Source of the DNA: Gaiellasilicea sp963707575
GTDB lineage: Bacteria; Actinomycetota; Thermoleophilia; Gaiellales; Gaiellaceae
Assembly: GCA_963707575.1 (NCBI GenBank)
Contig: OY970171.1
Span: 1,798,001-1,862,000 of the forward strand
Direction: 5' to 3'
Length of the DNA stretch: 64,000 nucleotides
Shown: in pieces, positions 26,848 to 35,834 of the stretch
Layout: every line of letters starts with the position of its first letter
Numbering within the stretch: position 1 is the stretch's first letter
Notes under the pieces: model-generated
The model's input: the letters and a program-made list of their open reading frames with translations, nothing else
What the model was told of the DNA's origin: nothing
Databases searched by the model: none
Position numbers and translations under genes: made by a program

Positions 26848-27955
26848 ATGCGCATCGCCTTTCTCACAGGAATCTGGCCGCCGGACGTCGGTGGTCCTGC
26901 GACTCACGGTCCTGACTTCTCGCGCTTCCTGACCGGCCGCGGCCACACGGTTCGGGTCGTCACGATGGGCGACGGCGAGCCCACGGAGCGACCGTGCGAG
27001 ATCGACGTCGTCTCGCGAAAGCTGCCCTTCCCGCTGCGCTACGGGCTCGTCGCGCTCAAGGGTGCCAGGGCGGCTCGGAGCGCCGACGTCCTCTATGCCT
27101 CGGCCACGCTCGGAGCGTCTGCTGCCGCTGCGACGCTCGCGCGGCGGCCGTTCGTCGCCAAGCTCACCTCGGATCCGGCCTACGAGCGAGCGCGCCGCTA
27201 CGGGTTGTTCTCGGGGACGACCGCGGACTTCCAGGGTGCGTCCTCACGGCCGATTCGGGCGCTCAAGGCCGTACGCGACGTGTCGTTGCGGCGCGCCCAT
27301 ACGATCGTGGTCCCGAGCGCGTTCCTCGCGCGGATCGCGATGAGCTGGGGGCTGGATCCGCCACCGCGTACACGTGCTCACCAACCCGGCGCCCCCGCCG
27401 AGCGACGTGCAGGCAGAGCAGCTCGCACCGGGGACGTTCGTCTTCGTCGGCAGGCTGACCGAGGCCAAGGACCTGCCGACGGCGATCGCGGCGCTGGAGC
27501 TCGTGCCCGCCGCGCGGCTCGTGATCGTCGGAGACGGTCCGGATCGCGCCGAGCTCGAGCGCGCCGCCGCAGGATCGGAGGCCGCGGGGCGCATCGAGTT
27601 CCGCGGGTCGCTCCCCCGTGACGCGGCGCTGCAGGTCGTCGCCGGCGCCGAGGCGGGGCTTCTCTCGAGCGCCTGGGAGAACCTTCCTCACAGCGCTGTC
27701 GAGGCGCTCTCGGTCGGCGTGCCGATGGTGGCGACCGCTGTCGGCGGTGTGCCCGAGGTCGTGCAAGACGGCGAGAACGGCCTGCTCGTGCCGCCCGGCC
27801 GGCCCGACGAGCTCGCCGCCGCGATGCGCCGCGTGCTCGAGGAGACGGGGCTGCGCGAGCGGCTCGCCGCGCGCGCCAAACCGTCGGTCGAGGCGATCTC
27901 GAGCGACGAGATCTACGGCAGGCTCGAAGCGCTCCTCGCGGAGGCAGCCGGGTGA
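26848..27955 (+). pseudogene. Family 4 glycosyltransferase, frameshifted
   Basis: The N-terminal domain (MRIAFLTGIWPPDVGGPATH, then AHTIVVPSAFLARIAMSWGL) reads from ATG 26848 with GGTGGA upstream. At about 27361 one extra C shifts the frame. The donor domain continues in the other frame as VHVLTNPAPPP, GTFVFVGRLTEAKDLPTAIA, LSSAWENLPHSAVEALSVGV and PEVVQDGENGLLVPPG, ending at 27955. Repaired length is about 368 residues, normal for GT4. The downstream GT4 starts with a GTGA overlap, so the operon layout is intact. An assembly indel is a good explanation; if real, the gene is dead. Confidence 0.85.
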
Positions 27956-29079
27956 GCGAGCCGCCGCGCGTTCTTTTCGTCGGCCGCGCACGACATCGGT
28001 TGCCCCTTCCGGAGTGGCTCGCGAAGAAGTGGGACGCGTTCGAGAAGCAGCTGGACTACCGGATCCTCGGCGCCGCTGAAGCCGGGAGCCCGCTGCGGGC
28101 CGAGCGCTTCCGCCTCTCGGCACCGGCACGGCCGCGCCGCCTGGACGGGATCCTCTTTCACCTGCGGCTTCCGTTTCGCGTCGCCCGCGAGCTGCGGGAG
28201 TTCCAGCCGCGAGCCGTCGTGGCGTCCGATCCGTTCATCGGTGCCGCGGTGCTTGCGGGTCGAGCGATCGCCCGCCGGCAGATGCCGGTGATCGTCGAGG
28301 TGCACGGCGACTGGCGCACCTTCACCCGCCTCTACGGCTCTTCCTGGCGGAAGCTGCTGGCGGCGTCGGCCGACCGGCTGGCGGTGTTCGCTCTGCGGCG
28401 GGCGGATGCGACGCGGGCGCTCTCCAGGTTCACGTCCAGCCTGATCGAGGACGCGCGAGGCCGGCCCGCGGACGGGATCTTCCCGACCTACAGCGATCTC
28501 TCCGCCTTCACGGAAGACCCGCTGCGAGAGCTTCCGGAGCGCCCGACGGCGCTCTTCGTGGGCATGCTCGAGCCGTACAAGAACGTCGTAGGGCTGGCCG
28601 CGGCCTGGCGTCGCGTCGTTCAGCAGCTTCCGGAGGCGCAGCTCGTGGTCGTAGGGCGGGGCTCACAGCAGGACGTGATCGACCGGCTCGTGGACGCGCT
28701 TCCCGATCAGGTCGAGTACGTGCCGGAGCTCGATCCGCGCGGCGTCGCGCGCGCGCTCGACGAGGCGACGGTGCTCGTCCTTCCATCCTGGCCGGAGGGA
28801 CTGGGCCGCGTCGTGATCGAGGCCTTCGCCCGGGGCAGGGGTGTCGTGGCGACGGACGCCGGAGGCATTCCGGACCTCGTCCGGGACGGCGTCGAGGGGA
28901 TCCTGATCCCGCCGGCCGACGAGGAGGCGCTCGTCGCGTCCCTCGTGCGAGCGCTCAGCGACCGCGCGCTGGCGGAGCGTCTCGGCACCGCCGCTCACCT
29001 GCGCTATGCCGACTGGCACTCCACCCCGGCGGCTTTCGCCACGGCGTACCGCGAGCTCGTCGACCGCACGATCGGCTAG
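27952..29079 (+). CDS. Family 4 glycosyltransferase
   Basis: 375 residues, GTG start overlapping the previous stop (GTGA). VIVEVHGDWRTFTRLYG lies in the acceptor half; the donor half has TALFVGMLEPYKNVVGLAAA, QLVVVGRGSQQDVIDRLV and VLPSWPEGLGRVVIEAFARG with a conserved PEGLGRVVIE, followed by VVATDAGGIPDLVRDGVEG. Family and cytoplasmic membrane-side action are clear; the sugar is not. It is second of four genes (26848-31633) that end with a WbaP-type priming enzyme, so this unit may build one repeat unit. Confidence 0.9.
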   Translation: MSEPPRVLFVGRARHRLPLPEWLAKKWDAFEKQLDYRILGAAEAGSPLRAERFRLSAPARPRRLDGILFHLRLPFRVARELREFQPRAVVASDPFIGAAVLAGRAIARRQMPVIVEVHGDWRTFTRLYGSSWRKLLAASADRLAVFALRRADATRALSRFTSSLIEDARGRPADGIFPTYSDLSAFTEDPLRELPERPTALFVGMLEPYKNVVGLAAAWRRVVQQLPEAQLVVVGRGSQQDVIDRLVDALPDQVEYVPELDPRGVARALDEATVLVLPSWPEGLGRVVIEAFARGRGVVATDAGGIPDLVRDGVEGILIPPADEEALVASLVRALSDRALAERLGTAAHLRYADWHSTPAAFATAYRELVDRTIG

Positions 29080-30159
29080 ATGCGCATCGTCTTCGTCACG
29101 CAGACCCTCGACGCGGATCACCCGGTGCTGGCGCACACGCTCGAGCTCGTGGCGGCGCTGGCGCAACGCTGCGACGAGGTGGTCGTGCTCTGCGCGACGA
29201 CCGGCCGACACGAGCTGCCGGCGAACGTCCGGGTGAAGCTGTTCGGCGCGCCCACCCGCGCGAGGCGCGGGATCAGGTTCGTCCGCGGGATCGCCGGCGC
29301 GGTGCGAGAGCGGCCGCGGCCGGACGCGATCTTCTGCCACATGGTCCCGCTCTTCCTCCTCCTCGCCGCGCCCTTCGCGAAGCCGCGGCGGATCCCGCTC
29401 CTGCTGTGGTACACGCACTGGTCGTCGAGCCGAACGTTGCGTGCGGCGACGCGCGTCGCCGACGTGGTCCTGAGCGCCGATGCGGGCTCGTTCCCGCTGC
29501 GGTCGACGAAGGTGCGCGGGATCGGGCACGCGATCGACACCGAGCGCTTCGCCCCCTCCGACGGCGAGCACGGCGAAGACGGCCCCCTGCAGGTGCTGGC
29601 GCTGGGACGGTATGCCGTGGTCAAGGGCTACGAGACGTTGCTCGAGGGGGTCCGGATCGCCGTCGAGGGCGGTCTGGATGCCCGTCTGGACGTTCGCGGT
29701 CCCGAGTTGACGCCGATCGAGCGCGACCATCGCGCCGAGCTCGAACGCCGGCTGGCGCGAACGCCGGCGCTCGCGGGGCGAGTGAACCTGGGCGACTCGG
29801 TTCCACGCGAGCTCGTGCCGGCCCTGCTTGCAGGCTCCGACGTGCTCGTCAGCACGACGCAGCCGCAGAGCTCCGAGACGTTCGACAAGGTGCTCTGCGA
29901 GGGAGCGGCGTGCGGCGTGCCGGTGCTCGCGAGCAACCGCGCTCTCGAAGGGCTTCTCGACGGATTGGCGCTCCCGCTGCGCTTTCCGGCCGGAGACGCC
30001 GAGGCTCTGGCGCAGAGGCTGCAGGAGATCGGCGCGGCCGGACCACGGGTGCGACACGAGCTCGGCGCGGAGCTGCGTCGCCGGGTCGCCGCCGGGCACT
30101 CGATCGATTCCTGGGCAGACGCGGTCGTGGCGGCCATTTCCGGCCTACGGCGGCAGTAA
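29080..30159 (+). CDS. Family 4 glycosyltransferase
   Basis: 359 residues, ATG 29080 directly after the previous stop. The N-terminal half has VFVTQTLDADHPVLAHTLEL and LLLWYTHWSSSRTLRAATRV. The donor half has LQVLALGRYAVVKGYETLLE, then LVSTTQPQSSETFDKVLCEG with Glu residues in the usual place, and GVPVLASNRALEGLL. The QSSETFDKVL stretch departs from the common EGFG motif but keeps its spacing. Its place between another GT4 and a priming transferase supports a role in repeat-unit assembly. Confidence 0.85.
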   Translation: MRIVFVTQTLDADHPVLAHTLELVAALAQRCDEVVVLCATTGRHELPANVRVKLFGAPTRARRGIRFVRGIAGAVRERPRPDAIFCHMVPLFLLLAAPFAKPRRIPLLLWYTHWSSSRTLRAATRVADVVLSADAGSFPLRSTKVRGIGHAIDTERFAPSDGEHGEDGPLQVLALGRYAVVKGYETLLEGVRIAVEGGLDARLDVRGPELTPIERDHRAELERRLARTPALAGRVNLGDSVPRELVPALLAGSDVLVSTTQPQSSETFDKVLCEGAACGVPVLASNRALEGLLDGLALPLRFPAGDAEALAQRLQEIGAAGPRVRHELGAELRRRVAAGHSIDSWADAVVAAISGLRRQ

Positions 30160-30162
30160 GCT
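30157..30162 (+). promoter_or_regulatory. Leaderless-type -10 box TAAGCT
   Basis: TAAGCT, seven bases, then GTG 30170. It overlaps the TAA stop of the preceding GT4, so the priming enzyme may have its own transcript. Confidence 0.5.
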
Positions 30163-30169
30163 GTGGCCC

Positions 30170-31633
30170 GTGGCGACGCAGCCCTCCGAGCCGCCTGAGC
30201 TCGGGCCCCGCGAGCGCGACGTCCGCGCCTCCAGGCCGTACGTGCTCTCGCGCGGCACCCTCCGCGCGCTCGTCCGGCGCGTGCTCGCGATCGCGGTGCT
30301 CGCGACCCTCGACGCGGTCGGCCTGGCGCTCGGGCTCTACGCGGCGCTCGTGCTGCGGAGCCTCGTCTTCGGCGACCAGATCTTCTGGAACCTGCTCTGG
30401 GAGGCAGGCCCGGCCGAGTGGCTGCCGTTCCTGATCCCGATCACGCTGCTCGTGTTCTGGCAGGCGGGGCTGTACGCCTCCCGCGAGCGCCGCACGGGAG
30501 TTGGGCAGGTCGCCGGCTCGCTCGTCCTCGTGGCTCTGATCACGCTCGCCTTCGGCTACGGCACCGACTACGACTTCACCACCTCCGGCTTGATCCCGAC
30601 GGCGTGCGTGACCTGCGCGCTCACGATCGGCGCGCTGCGGGCCGCCTACGAGTCGCTCACGCTCGAGCTCCAACGCGTGCTGCGCGTCCGGCGCCGCGTG
30701 CTGCTGGTCGGCGAGGGGGAGCACCTGGCGGCGCTCGACCGCGTGCTCCTGTCGTCGCGCCGGCAGCTCGCCTACGAGCTCGTCGGCTCCTTCGCGCCGG
30801 GACGGGACGGCTCGCTCGAGGAGCGGCTCGCTCGGACGCGACCCGACGAGATGATCCTGAACGAGGGCGACGTGGACGAGGACGTCCTGCTCGAGCTGGT
30901 CGAGACCGCGCATCGTGCCGGTGTCCGCGTGCGGATCGCGCCGAGCACGACCGACCTGTTGCTCCAGCGCGGCGTGTACGTGCCCGGCCAGGGAGCACCC
31001 CTCTTCGAAGTCCGGCCGCCCGTTCTCGCCGGCACCGACTGGTTCGTCAAGAAGTCGTTCGACATCGGCACGAGCCTGCTCGTCCTGATCGTCGGCCTGC
31101 CGGTGTGGCTGTTGATCGCGCTTGCGATCAAGCTCGACTCGCGCGGGCCCGTGCTCTACCGCGACCGCCGCGTCGGCGTCGGCCAGCGTGAGTTCGGGAT
31201 GCTCAAGTTCCGGACGATGGTCAAGGGCGCGGCCGAGCTCCAGACGCGGCTCGAGGAGCAGAACGAGGCGGGCGGCGCGCTGTTCAAGATCCGGGACGAC
31301 CCGCGGGTGACCCGTGTCGGTCGTCTGCTGCGGCGGCTCTCGATCGACGAGCTGCCGCAGGTGCTGAACGTCCTCCGCGGCGAGATGAGCCTCGTCGGGC
31401 CACGTCCGCTGCCGCTGCGCGACTTCGCCCAGCTGGAGCCCTGGCATCTGAGGCGCTACAACGTGCTGCCTGGGATCACGGGCCTCTGGCAGATCTCCGG
31501 TCGCTCCAGCCTGACCTTCGACGACCTCGTTCGGCTCGACTTCTACTACATCGAGAACTGGTCGATCTGGCTCGACATCTCGATCCTCGTCAAGACGCTG
31601 CCCGCCGTGCTCGCGGGACGCGGCGCTTACTGA
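30170..31633 (+). CDS. Polyprenyl glycosylphosphotransferase, WbaP/WcaJ family, full length
   Basis: 487 residues. About four N-terminal helices (DAVGLALGLYAALVLRSLVF onward) lead to a Rossmann-like middle domain (RRVLLVGEGEHLAALDRVLL), then a re-entrant helix (TSLLVLIVGLPVWLLIALAI) and the catalytic domain: DSRGPVLYRDRRVGVGQREF, MLKFRTMVKGA, SIDELPQVLNVLRGEMSLVG with PRP, and PGITGLWQISGRSSLTF. It transfers a sugar-1-phosphate to undecaprenyl phosphate, the first step of a repeat unit. The start GTG 30170 follows a TAAGCT box by seven bases. It is much longer than the 8187 enzyme. It converges on the next gene with a 7-base overlap. Confidence 0.9.
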   Translation: MATQPSEPPELGPRERDVRASRPYVLSRGTLRALVRRVLAIAVLATLDAVGLALGLYAALVLRSLVFGDQIFWNLLWEAGPAEWLPFLIPITLLVFWQAGLYASRERRTGVGQVAGSLVLVALITLAFGYGTDYDFTTSGLIPTACVTCALTIGALRAAYESLTLELQRVLRVRRRVLLVGEGEHLAALDRVLLSSRRQLAYELVGSFAPGRDGSLEERLARTRPDEMILNEGDVDEDVLLELVETAHRAGVRVRIAPSTTDLLLQRGVYVPGQGAPLFEVRPPVLAGTDWFVKKSFDIGTSLLVLIVGLPVWLLIALAIKLDSRGPVLYRDRRVGVGQREFGMLKFRTMVKGAAELQTRLEEQNEAGGALFKIRDDPRVTRVGRLLRRLSIDELPQVLNVLRGEMSLVGPRPLPLRDFAQLEPWHLRRYNVLPGITGLWQISGRSSLTFDDLVRLDFYYIENWSIWLDISILVKTLPAVLAGRGAY

Positions 31634-32622
31634 GCCCTCATCGCGCGGACATGCAGCACCAGCGCGCCGTAGCCCAGCGGGATGTACGGCAGGGCGTTCA
31701 GTGCGTGCAGGACGAGCGCGAAGGACAGGGCAGCTTCGCGGTCGACGCCGTACGCCGCGAGTGCGAGCACGGTTGCGGCCTCGAATGCTCCCAGTGCCGC
31801 CGGTGAGGACGGCAGCACGAGCACGAGGTTCGTCGCCACCGTCACCAGAAGCGCTGCGCCGAACCCCGCCTCGATCTGCGTGCCACGGAGAAGCAGCCAG
31901 GCGGAGGTCGTGAGCGCGATCCACGACGCCGCCGTGACGGCGATCGCCGCGAGGGCGAGTCGAGTCATCCGGAGCGCGGCCAGCCCCTCGACGATGCTCG
32001 CCGCGATCCGCTCGATCCGAGCGTCGTCGCGGGCCGGGAGCCAGCGCAGGGGGCGCAGAAGCGCGCGCGCCGCGGCGATGCCCCAGCGCCGGACGACGAG
32101 GGCGGCGGCGACCAGCCCGGCCGCGAGCACGGCTCCCAGGACGAGCGCCGCTTTCAGCCAGCCGACCGGCGGCAGGAAGGGCGCCGCTACCGCGAGCAGG
32201 CCGACGAGCACGATCAGGTCGTAGGCGCGCTCCACGACGACCGTCCCGAGGACCTGGGCTCGTGAGATGCGGGCCCGGCGGCCGAGGACCTGTATGCGGG
32301 CGATCTCGCCGGCTCGGGCCGGGAGGATCGTGTTGAAGAGGTAGCCGACCAGAAGTGCGTTGGCCACAAATCGCAGCGGGGGCCGCGCGGAGGGCTCGAA
32401 GAGCAGCTGCCAGCGCCACGCGCGGAGCACGACGCCGCCGGCCAGCGCCACGCCGGCCGGCAGGACGTAGAGGTAGTTCTGGCGCGCGAGCGCGGTGCGG
32501 AGCGCGCCGAGGTCGACGTCTCTGAACGCCAGATAGGCGAAGAGGAGCGACAGCAGGACGCCTGCCCAGACGAGCGCCCGGCCGCGGGCGCTTCGTCGGC
32601 CCGCCGCCTCCTGGACGCTCAC
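31627..32622 (-). CDS. Lysylphosphatidylglycerol-synthase-like/AglD-like membrane protein
   Basis: 331 residues, about eight helices, without a soluble synthetase domain. ANALLVGYLFNTILPARAGE carries the LPARAGE motif of the LPG_synthase_TM (UPF0104) family; VLVLPSSPAALGAFEAATVL is the second conserved block. Family members include flippase-like or lipid-modifying proteins often paired with DPM1-type GT2s, as here: the GT2 at 32624 ends one base before this GTG. The pair may make and move a polyprenyl-linked sugar; that is inference. GTG 32622 was chosen by this coupling. Confidence 0.8.
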   Translation of the reverse strand: MSVQEAAGRRSARGRALVWAGVLLSLLFAYLAFRDVDLGALRTALARQNYLYVLPAGVALAGGVVLRAWRWQLLFEPSARPPLRFVANALLVGYLFNTILPARAGEIARIQVLGRRARISRAQVLGTVVVERAYDLIVLVGLLAVAAPFLPPVGWLKAALVLGAVLAAGLVAAALVVRRWGIAAARALLRPLRWLPARDDARIERIAASIVEGLAALRMTRLALAAIAVTAASWIALTTSAWLLLRGTQIEAGFGAALLVTVATNLVLVLPSSPAALGAFEAATVLALAAYGVDREAALSFALVLHALNALPYIPLGYGALVLHVRAMRAQ

Positions 32623-32623
32623 C

Positions 32624-33310
32624 TCAGTCGCCGAAGCGGACGCGGATGAGCACCCAGACCGCCTTGAAGCCGTCGCGCCAGGTGATCTTCTTCCCCTCGT
32701 CATACGTGCGCCCGTAGTAGGAGATCGGCAGCTGGTAGATCCGGAGCCCCTGCTTGCAGACCTTGGCGGTGATCTCCGGCTCGATCGAGAAGTCGCTCTG
32801 CCGCAGGTCGAGCCCGCGCAGGACCTCGCTCCGGAAGGCCTTGTACCCGGTCTCCATGTCGCTCAGGGTCGTGTTGTAGAGCAGCCCCGTGAGCAGCGAC
32901 AGGAAGCGATTGCCGACGAGATGCCAGAAGAGGTAGGCGCGCTGCGGCCGGCCGCCGGAGAGTCGTGAGCCGAAGACGACGTCCGCCGATCCGCGCTCGA
33001 TCGGCTCGACGAGCGCGGGAACGTCGGCGGGGTCGTACTCCATGTCGGCGTCCTGGATCACAGCGATCTCGCCGTCGATGTGGGGGATCGCCGCCCGGAT
33101 CGCGGCGCCCTTGCCGGCGTTGTCCTGCCTCAGCACGATGTCCGCCGGGTGAGCGGCATGCCATTCCGAGAGGAGCTCAGTGGTGCCGTCGGTCGAGCCG
33201 TCGTCGACGACGATGATCTGCCGGTCGAGACCGAGCTCGTCAATCCGCTCGAGCACGTCGATGATCGTGGCCCGCTCGTCGTACACGGGAATCAGAAACG
33301 AGATGCGCAT
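32624..33310 (-). CDS. Family 2 glycosyltransferase, dolichyl-phosphate-mannose-synthase-like
   Basis: 228 residues from ATG 33310. RISFLIPVYDERATIIDVLE, IIVVDDGSTDGTTELL, IAVIQDADMEYDPADVPAL (DAD metal site), FGSRLSGG and YNTTLSDMETGYKAFR are the DPM1 core. It has no C-terminal membrane helix. It likely makes a polyprenyl-phosphate sugar. It is coupled to the AglD-like protein downstream. A TAGCGT box (33325-33330) would start transcription a few bases before the ATG, divergent from the gene at 33355. Confidence 0.9.
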   Translation of the reverse strand: MRISFLIPVYDERATIIDVLERIDELGLDRQIIVVDDGSTDGTTELLSEWHAAHPADIVLRQDNAGKGAAIRAAIPHIDGEIAVIQDADMEYDPADVPALVEPIERGSADVVFGSRLSGGRPQRAYLFWHLVGNRFLSLLTGLLYNTTLSDMETGYKAFRSEVLRGLDLRQSDFSIEPEITAKVCKQGLRIYQLPISYYGRTYDEGKKITWRDGFKAVWVLIRVRFGD

Positions 33311-33324
33311 GACGACCGGCGGGC

Positions 33325-33330
33325 ACGCTA
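33325..33330 (-). promoter_or_regulatory. -10 box TAGCGT
   Basis: TAGCGT on the minus strand, 14 bases before ATG 33310, implying a leader of about seven bases. Confidence 0.35.
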
Positions 33331-33340
33331 GCTCATCTCC

Positions 33341-33346
33341 TAAGGT
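33341..33346 (+). promoter_or_regulatory. Leaderless-type -10 box TAAGGT
   Basis: TAAGGT, eight bases, then GTG 33355. It favours that GTG over the one at 33349. Confidence 0.4.
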
Positions 33347-33354
33347 CGGTGGTC

Positions 33355-34623
33355 GTGCGGCCCCGATTGCCATCAGTGCGCGACCGGCAGGTCGCCGGCG
33401 TGCTCGCGGTCCTTGCGCTCGTGCGAATCGCGCTCCCGCTCGCGGTCCTGGCCGGGTCGGGCGCGTCGCTGCTTCCGGGCTTCCCCGAGTACGACTACGA
33501 CCCTCGGCCGGGGGATGCCCATGGCTACCACGCGGCCGTGCGCGAGCTCCTGTCGACGCCGCTGCGGCTGAGCTGGGCGTTCCCTGGTGTCGCGCTCGCG
33601 CTGATCGGCCTCGTCGTCGTGGTCGTGCGCTGGCGCTCGCACCGGGGCGAACGCGCAGTCTTGGCGCTGGCCGCGGTCTGGTGCGTCGGCATGATCGCGA
33701 TGCTCGTCGTGCTTCGCATGCGCTACTCGGGCGCGCCCACGGTCGGCTGGCCGCTCGTCTGGAGCATCCCGCTGATGCCGTATCGAGCGCTGGGGCTGCC
33801 GCTCGACCCGGACGTCGCGTTCGCCTTCGGCCTCGCCGTCTCGCTCGCCGCCAACGCGGTCTCCGTGATCTCGACGTACGTGCTCGGGCTGGCTGCGACG
33901 GGGCGTCGGGAGGTCGGCCTGGTCGCCGCAGGTCTCTTCGCCTTCTGGCCGCTTCTGGCGCTGGCGGTCGGGAAGACCGGTGACGCAGGCACCTGGACCG
34001 TCGACCTCGGTCTCAGTCTCTATTCGGAGCCCGTGTCGACCGCGCTCGTGACGACGGGCTGCGCCCTTCTCATCCGGCGCGCGACGGACCCGGTCGCCGC
34101 CGTCGTCGCCGGCGCACTGCTCGGCCTCTCCGTCACCGTTCGTCTCTCGAACGCAGTGATCGCCGCCGCGGTCGTCGCACTGGTCGCAGTCAGAGGGGAG
34201 CGGCGGACGGCTCTCCGGGCCGCAGTCGCAGGGCTGGCCTTCCTTCCCGTCGTCCTCGCCTACTGGCCGATGGGCTACGAGTCGCTGCCGGAGGACACCT
34301 TCCGCAGCGATCCGTTCGGGCTCGAGTACGCCGTGCCCGCCTGGCGGGACTCGGTTGTCTGGGGGCTCGCTGCAGGAATCGCCCTGATCCCTCTCGCGGT
34401 CGCCGGGACCGTCGCGATCCCTCGCCGCCAGGCCGCGTTGCTCTGGGCGTGGATCCTGGCCACGGTCGGCTTCTACACGTTCTACTGGTACACCCCACTG
34501 CACCCGCGCTTCCTGTTCGTCGCGTTGCCGGCGGTGTTCGTGCTCTGGGGCGCGGGGGCGCTCGTGCTGCGCGACTGGGCCTTACGGCTCCTTCATCCCT
34601 CGGCCGTAGACTCTCCCGGGTGA
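33355..34623 (+). CDS. Multi-pass membrane protein, GT-C glycosyltransferase-like
   Basis: 422 residues, about ten hydrophobic helices, including WAFPGVALALIGLVVVVVRW and VCFAFGLAV-type segments in the middle. The first outside loop has FPEYDYDPRPGDAHGYHAAV, an acidic segment where GT-C enzymes keep catalytic Asp/Glu residues. No strong family signature beyond that. The end (FYTFYWYTPLHPRFLFVALP) resembles PMT/ArnT-like proteins that read HPRF before the last helices. It overlaps the CgeB-like gene by GTGA. It probably adds a polyprenyl-phosphate-linked sugar outside the membrane. Confidence 0.65.
   Translation: MRPRLPSVRDRQVAGVLAVLALVRIALPLAVLAGSGASLLPGFPEYDYDPRPGDAHGYHAAVRELLSTPLRLSWAFPGVALALIGLVVVVVRWRSHRGERAVLALAAVWCVGMIAMLVVLRMRYSGAPTVGWPLVWSIPLMPYRALGLPLDPDVAFAFGLAVSLAANAVSVISTYVLGLAATGRREVGLVAAGLFAFWPLLALAVGKTGDAGTWTVDLGLSLYSEPVSTALVTTGCALLIRRATDPVAAVVAGALLGLSVTVRLSNAVIAAAVVALVAVRGERRTALRAAVAGLAFLPVVLAYWPMGYESLPEDTFRSDPFGLEYAVPAWRDSVVWGLAAGIALIPLAVAGTVAIPRRQAALLWAWILATVGFYTFYWYTPLHPRFLFVALPAVFVLWGAGALVLRDWALRLLHPSAVDSPG
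34607..34612 (+). promoter_or_regulatory. Leaderless-type -10 box TAGACT
   Basis: TAGACT, seven bases, then GTG 34620. It lies within the last codons of the GT-C gene. Confidence 0.5.
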
Positions 34624-35834
34624 AAGCCCCGAAGATCCTCGCCGTCGCGTCCGCGGTCGACCTCGACTTCCGCTACGGCTGCACCCCCGCGTGGTGGCAG
34701 CTCTGGAAGGGGCTCTACGAGGTCGGGGTCGATCTCGTCGTGACCCCGTACCGCGGCCGGCCGGTCGAGTCGCCCTGGTGGCGGACGGCCCCGAACCCGA
34801 CTTACGTCGAGGGGGAGAGCTTCGCGGCGGTGCGCTCGGGGCTCGCGCGCGTGAAGGGCGATCGCTACCTGCGCCGCGCCGAGGAGCGGCCCGACGAGTC
34901 GGCGTTCGACAAGGTCACGCGCGAGACGATCTGGCGCTGGGTGACGCCGCGCTGGAAGCGACACCTGACGAAGGTGCTGGAGCGCGAGCGCGACGTCGAC
35001 GCCGTGGTCGTCTTCACCGTGCCGATGGCCCACTTCCGCGGCATCCCCACCTACCTGCGCGAGCGCTTCGGCGTGCCCGTCGTCTTCTACGACGGCGACG
35101 TGCCGATGAGCCTGCCGGAGTTCGGCGGCATGGACACCGGCTTCAACTACTACCACGGTGCCGATCCGTCCGAGTACGACCTCGTGGTCTCGAACTCCGA
35201 GGGTGGGCTCGAGAGGCTGCGCGAGCTGGGCGCGAGGCGGGCGGAAGCGGTGTTCTGGGCGGCGGACACGGAGTTCTTCGCGCCGCAGCAGCTCGAGAAG
35301 GTGCACGACGTCTTCTTCTACGGCTACGGCGACAAGTTCCGGCGCGACTGGATGGCCGCGATGGTCGGGGAGCCGAGCCGGGCCGCTCCCGAGCTCGAGT
35401 TCGCGCTCGGCGGCCGCGACTTCCAGGGCGACATCGGCCGGGCCTGGACGATGGGCGACGTCCCCTTCAACACGTTCTCGCGGGCGATCTCGCAGGCGCG
35501 CATCAATCTCAACATCACGCGCCGGTCGCACGCCAGCGTCTACGCCTCGTCCTCCTGCCGGCCGTTCGAGCTGGCGTCGTCGGGCGCCGCGATCGTCTCC
35601 AATCCGTACGAGGGGATCGAGCGCTGGTTCGAGCCCGGCCGCGAGCTCCTCGTGGTGCACGACGCCGACGAGGCGCTCGCCGCCTACCGCGACCTGCTCG
35701 GCGACCCGGCTCAGGCCGAGGCGATGGGCGCCCGCGCCCGTGAGCGCGTGCTCGACGAGCACACCTATGCGCACCGCGCGCAGCAGCTCCTCGACCTGGT
35801 CGGCCTGGGCCGCCCGGCGGCGAGCCATGCCTGA
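34620..35834 (+). CDS. CgeB-like glycosyltransferase (GT-B fold)
   Basis: 404 residues. KILAVASAVDLDFRYGCTPA at the start and FNYYHGADPSEYDLVVSNSE in the middle lead to a C-terminal donor domain, ISQARINLNITRRSHASVYA, SCRPFELASSGAAIVSNPYE and FEPGRELLVVHDADEALAAY, the pattern of the CgeB/glycosyl-transferases-group-1-like family. It transfers a sugar on the cytoplasmic side; donor unknown. The start GTG 34620 overlaps the upstream stop and also follows a TAGACT box. It overlaps the next GT2 by eight bases. Confidence 0.85.
   Translation: MKAPKILAVASAVDLDFRYGCTPAWWQLWKGLYEVGVDLVVTPYRGRPVESPWWRTAPNPTYVEGESFAAVRSGLARVKGDRYLRRAEERPDESAFDKVTRETIWRWVTPRWKRHLTKVLERERDVDAVVVFTVPMAHFRGIPTYLRERFGVPVVFYDGDVPMSLPEFGGMDTGFNYYHGADPSEYDLVVSNSEGGLERLRELGARRAEAVFWAADTEFFAPQQLEKVHDVFFYGYGDKFRRDWMAAMVGEPSRAAPELEFALGGRDFQGDIGRAWTMGDVPFNTFSRAISQARINLNITRRSHASVYASSSCRPFELASSGAAIVSNPYEGIERWFEPGRELLVVHDADEALAAYRDLLGDPAQAEAMGARARERVLDEHTYAHRAQQLLDLVGLGRPAASHA

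Noticed and set aside
29849..32419. 856-codon open frame on the minus strand
   Set aside because: It runs antisense through the WbaP-type gene and out of frame through the AglD-like gene; no recognisable motif.
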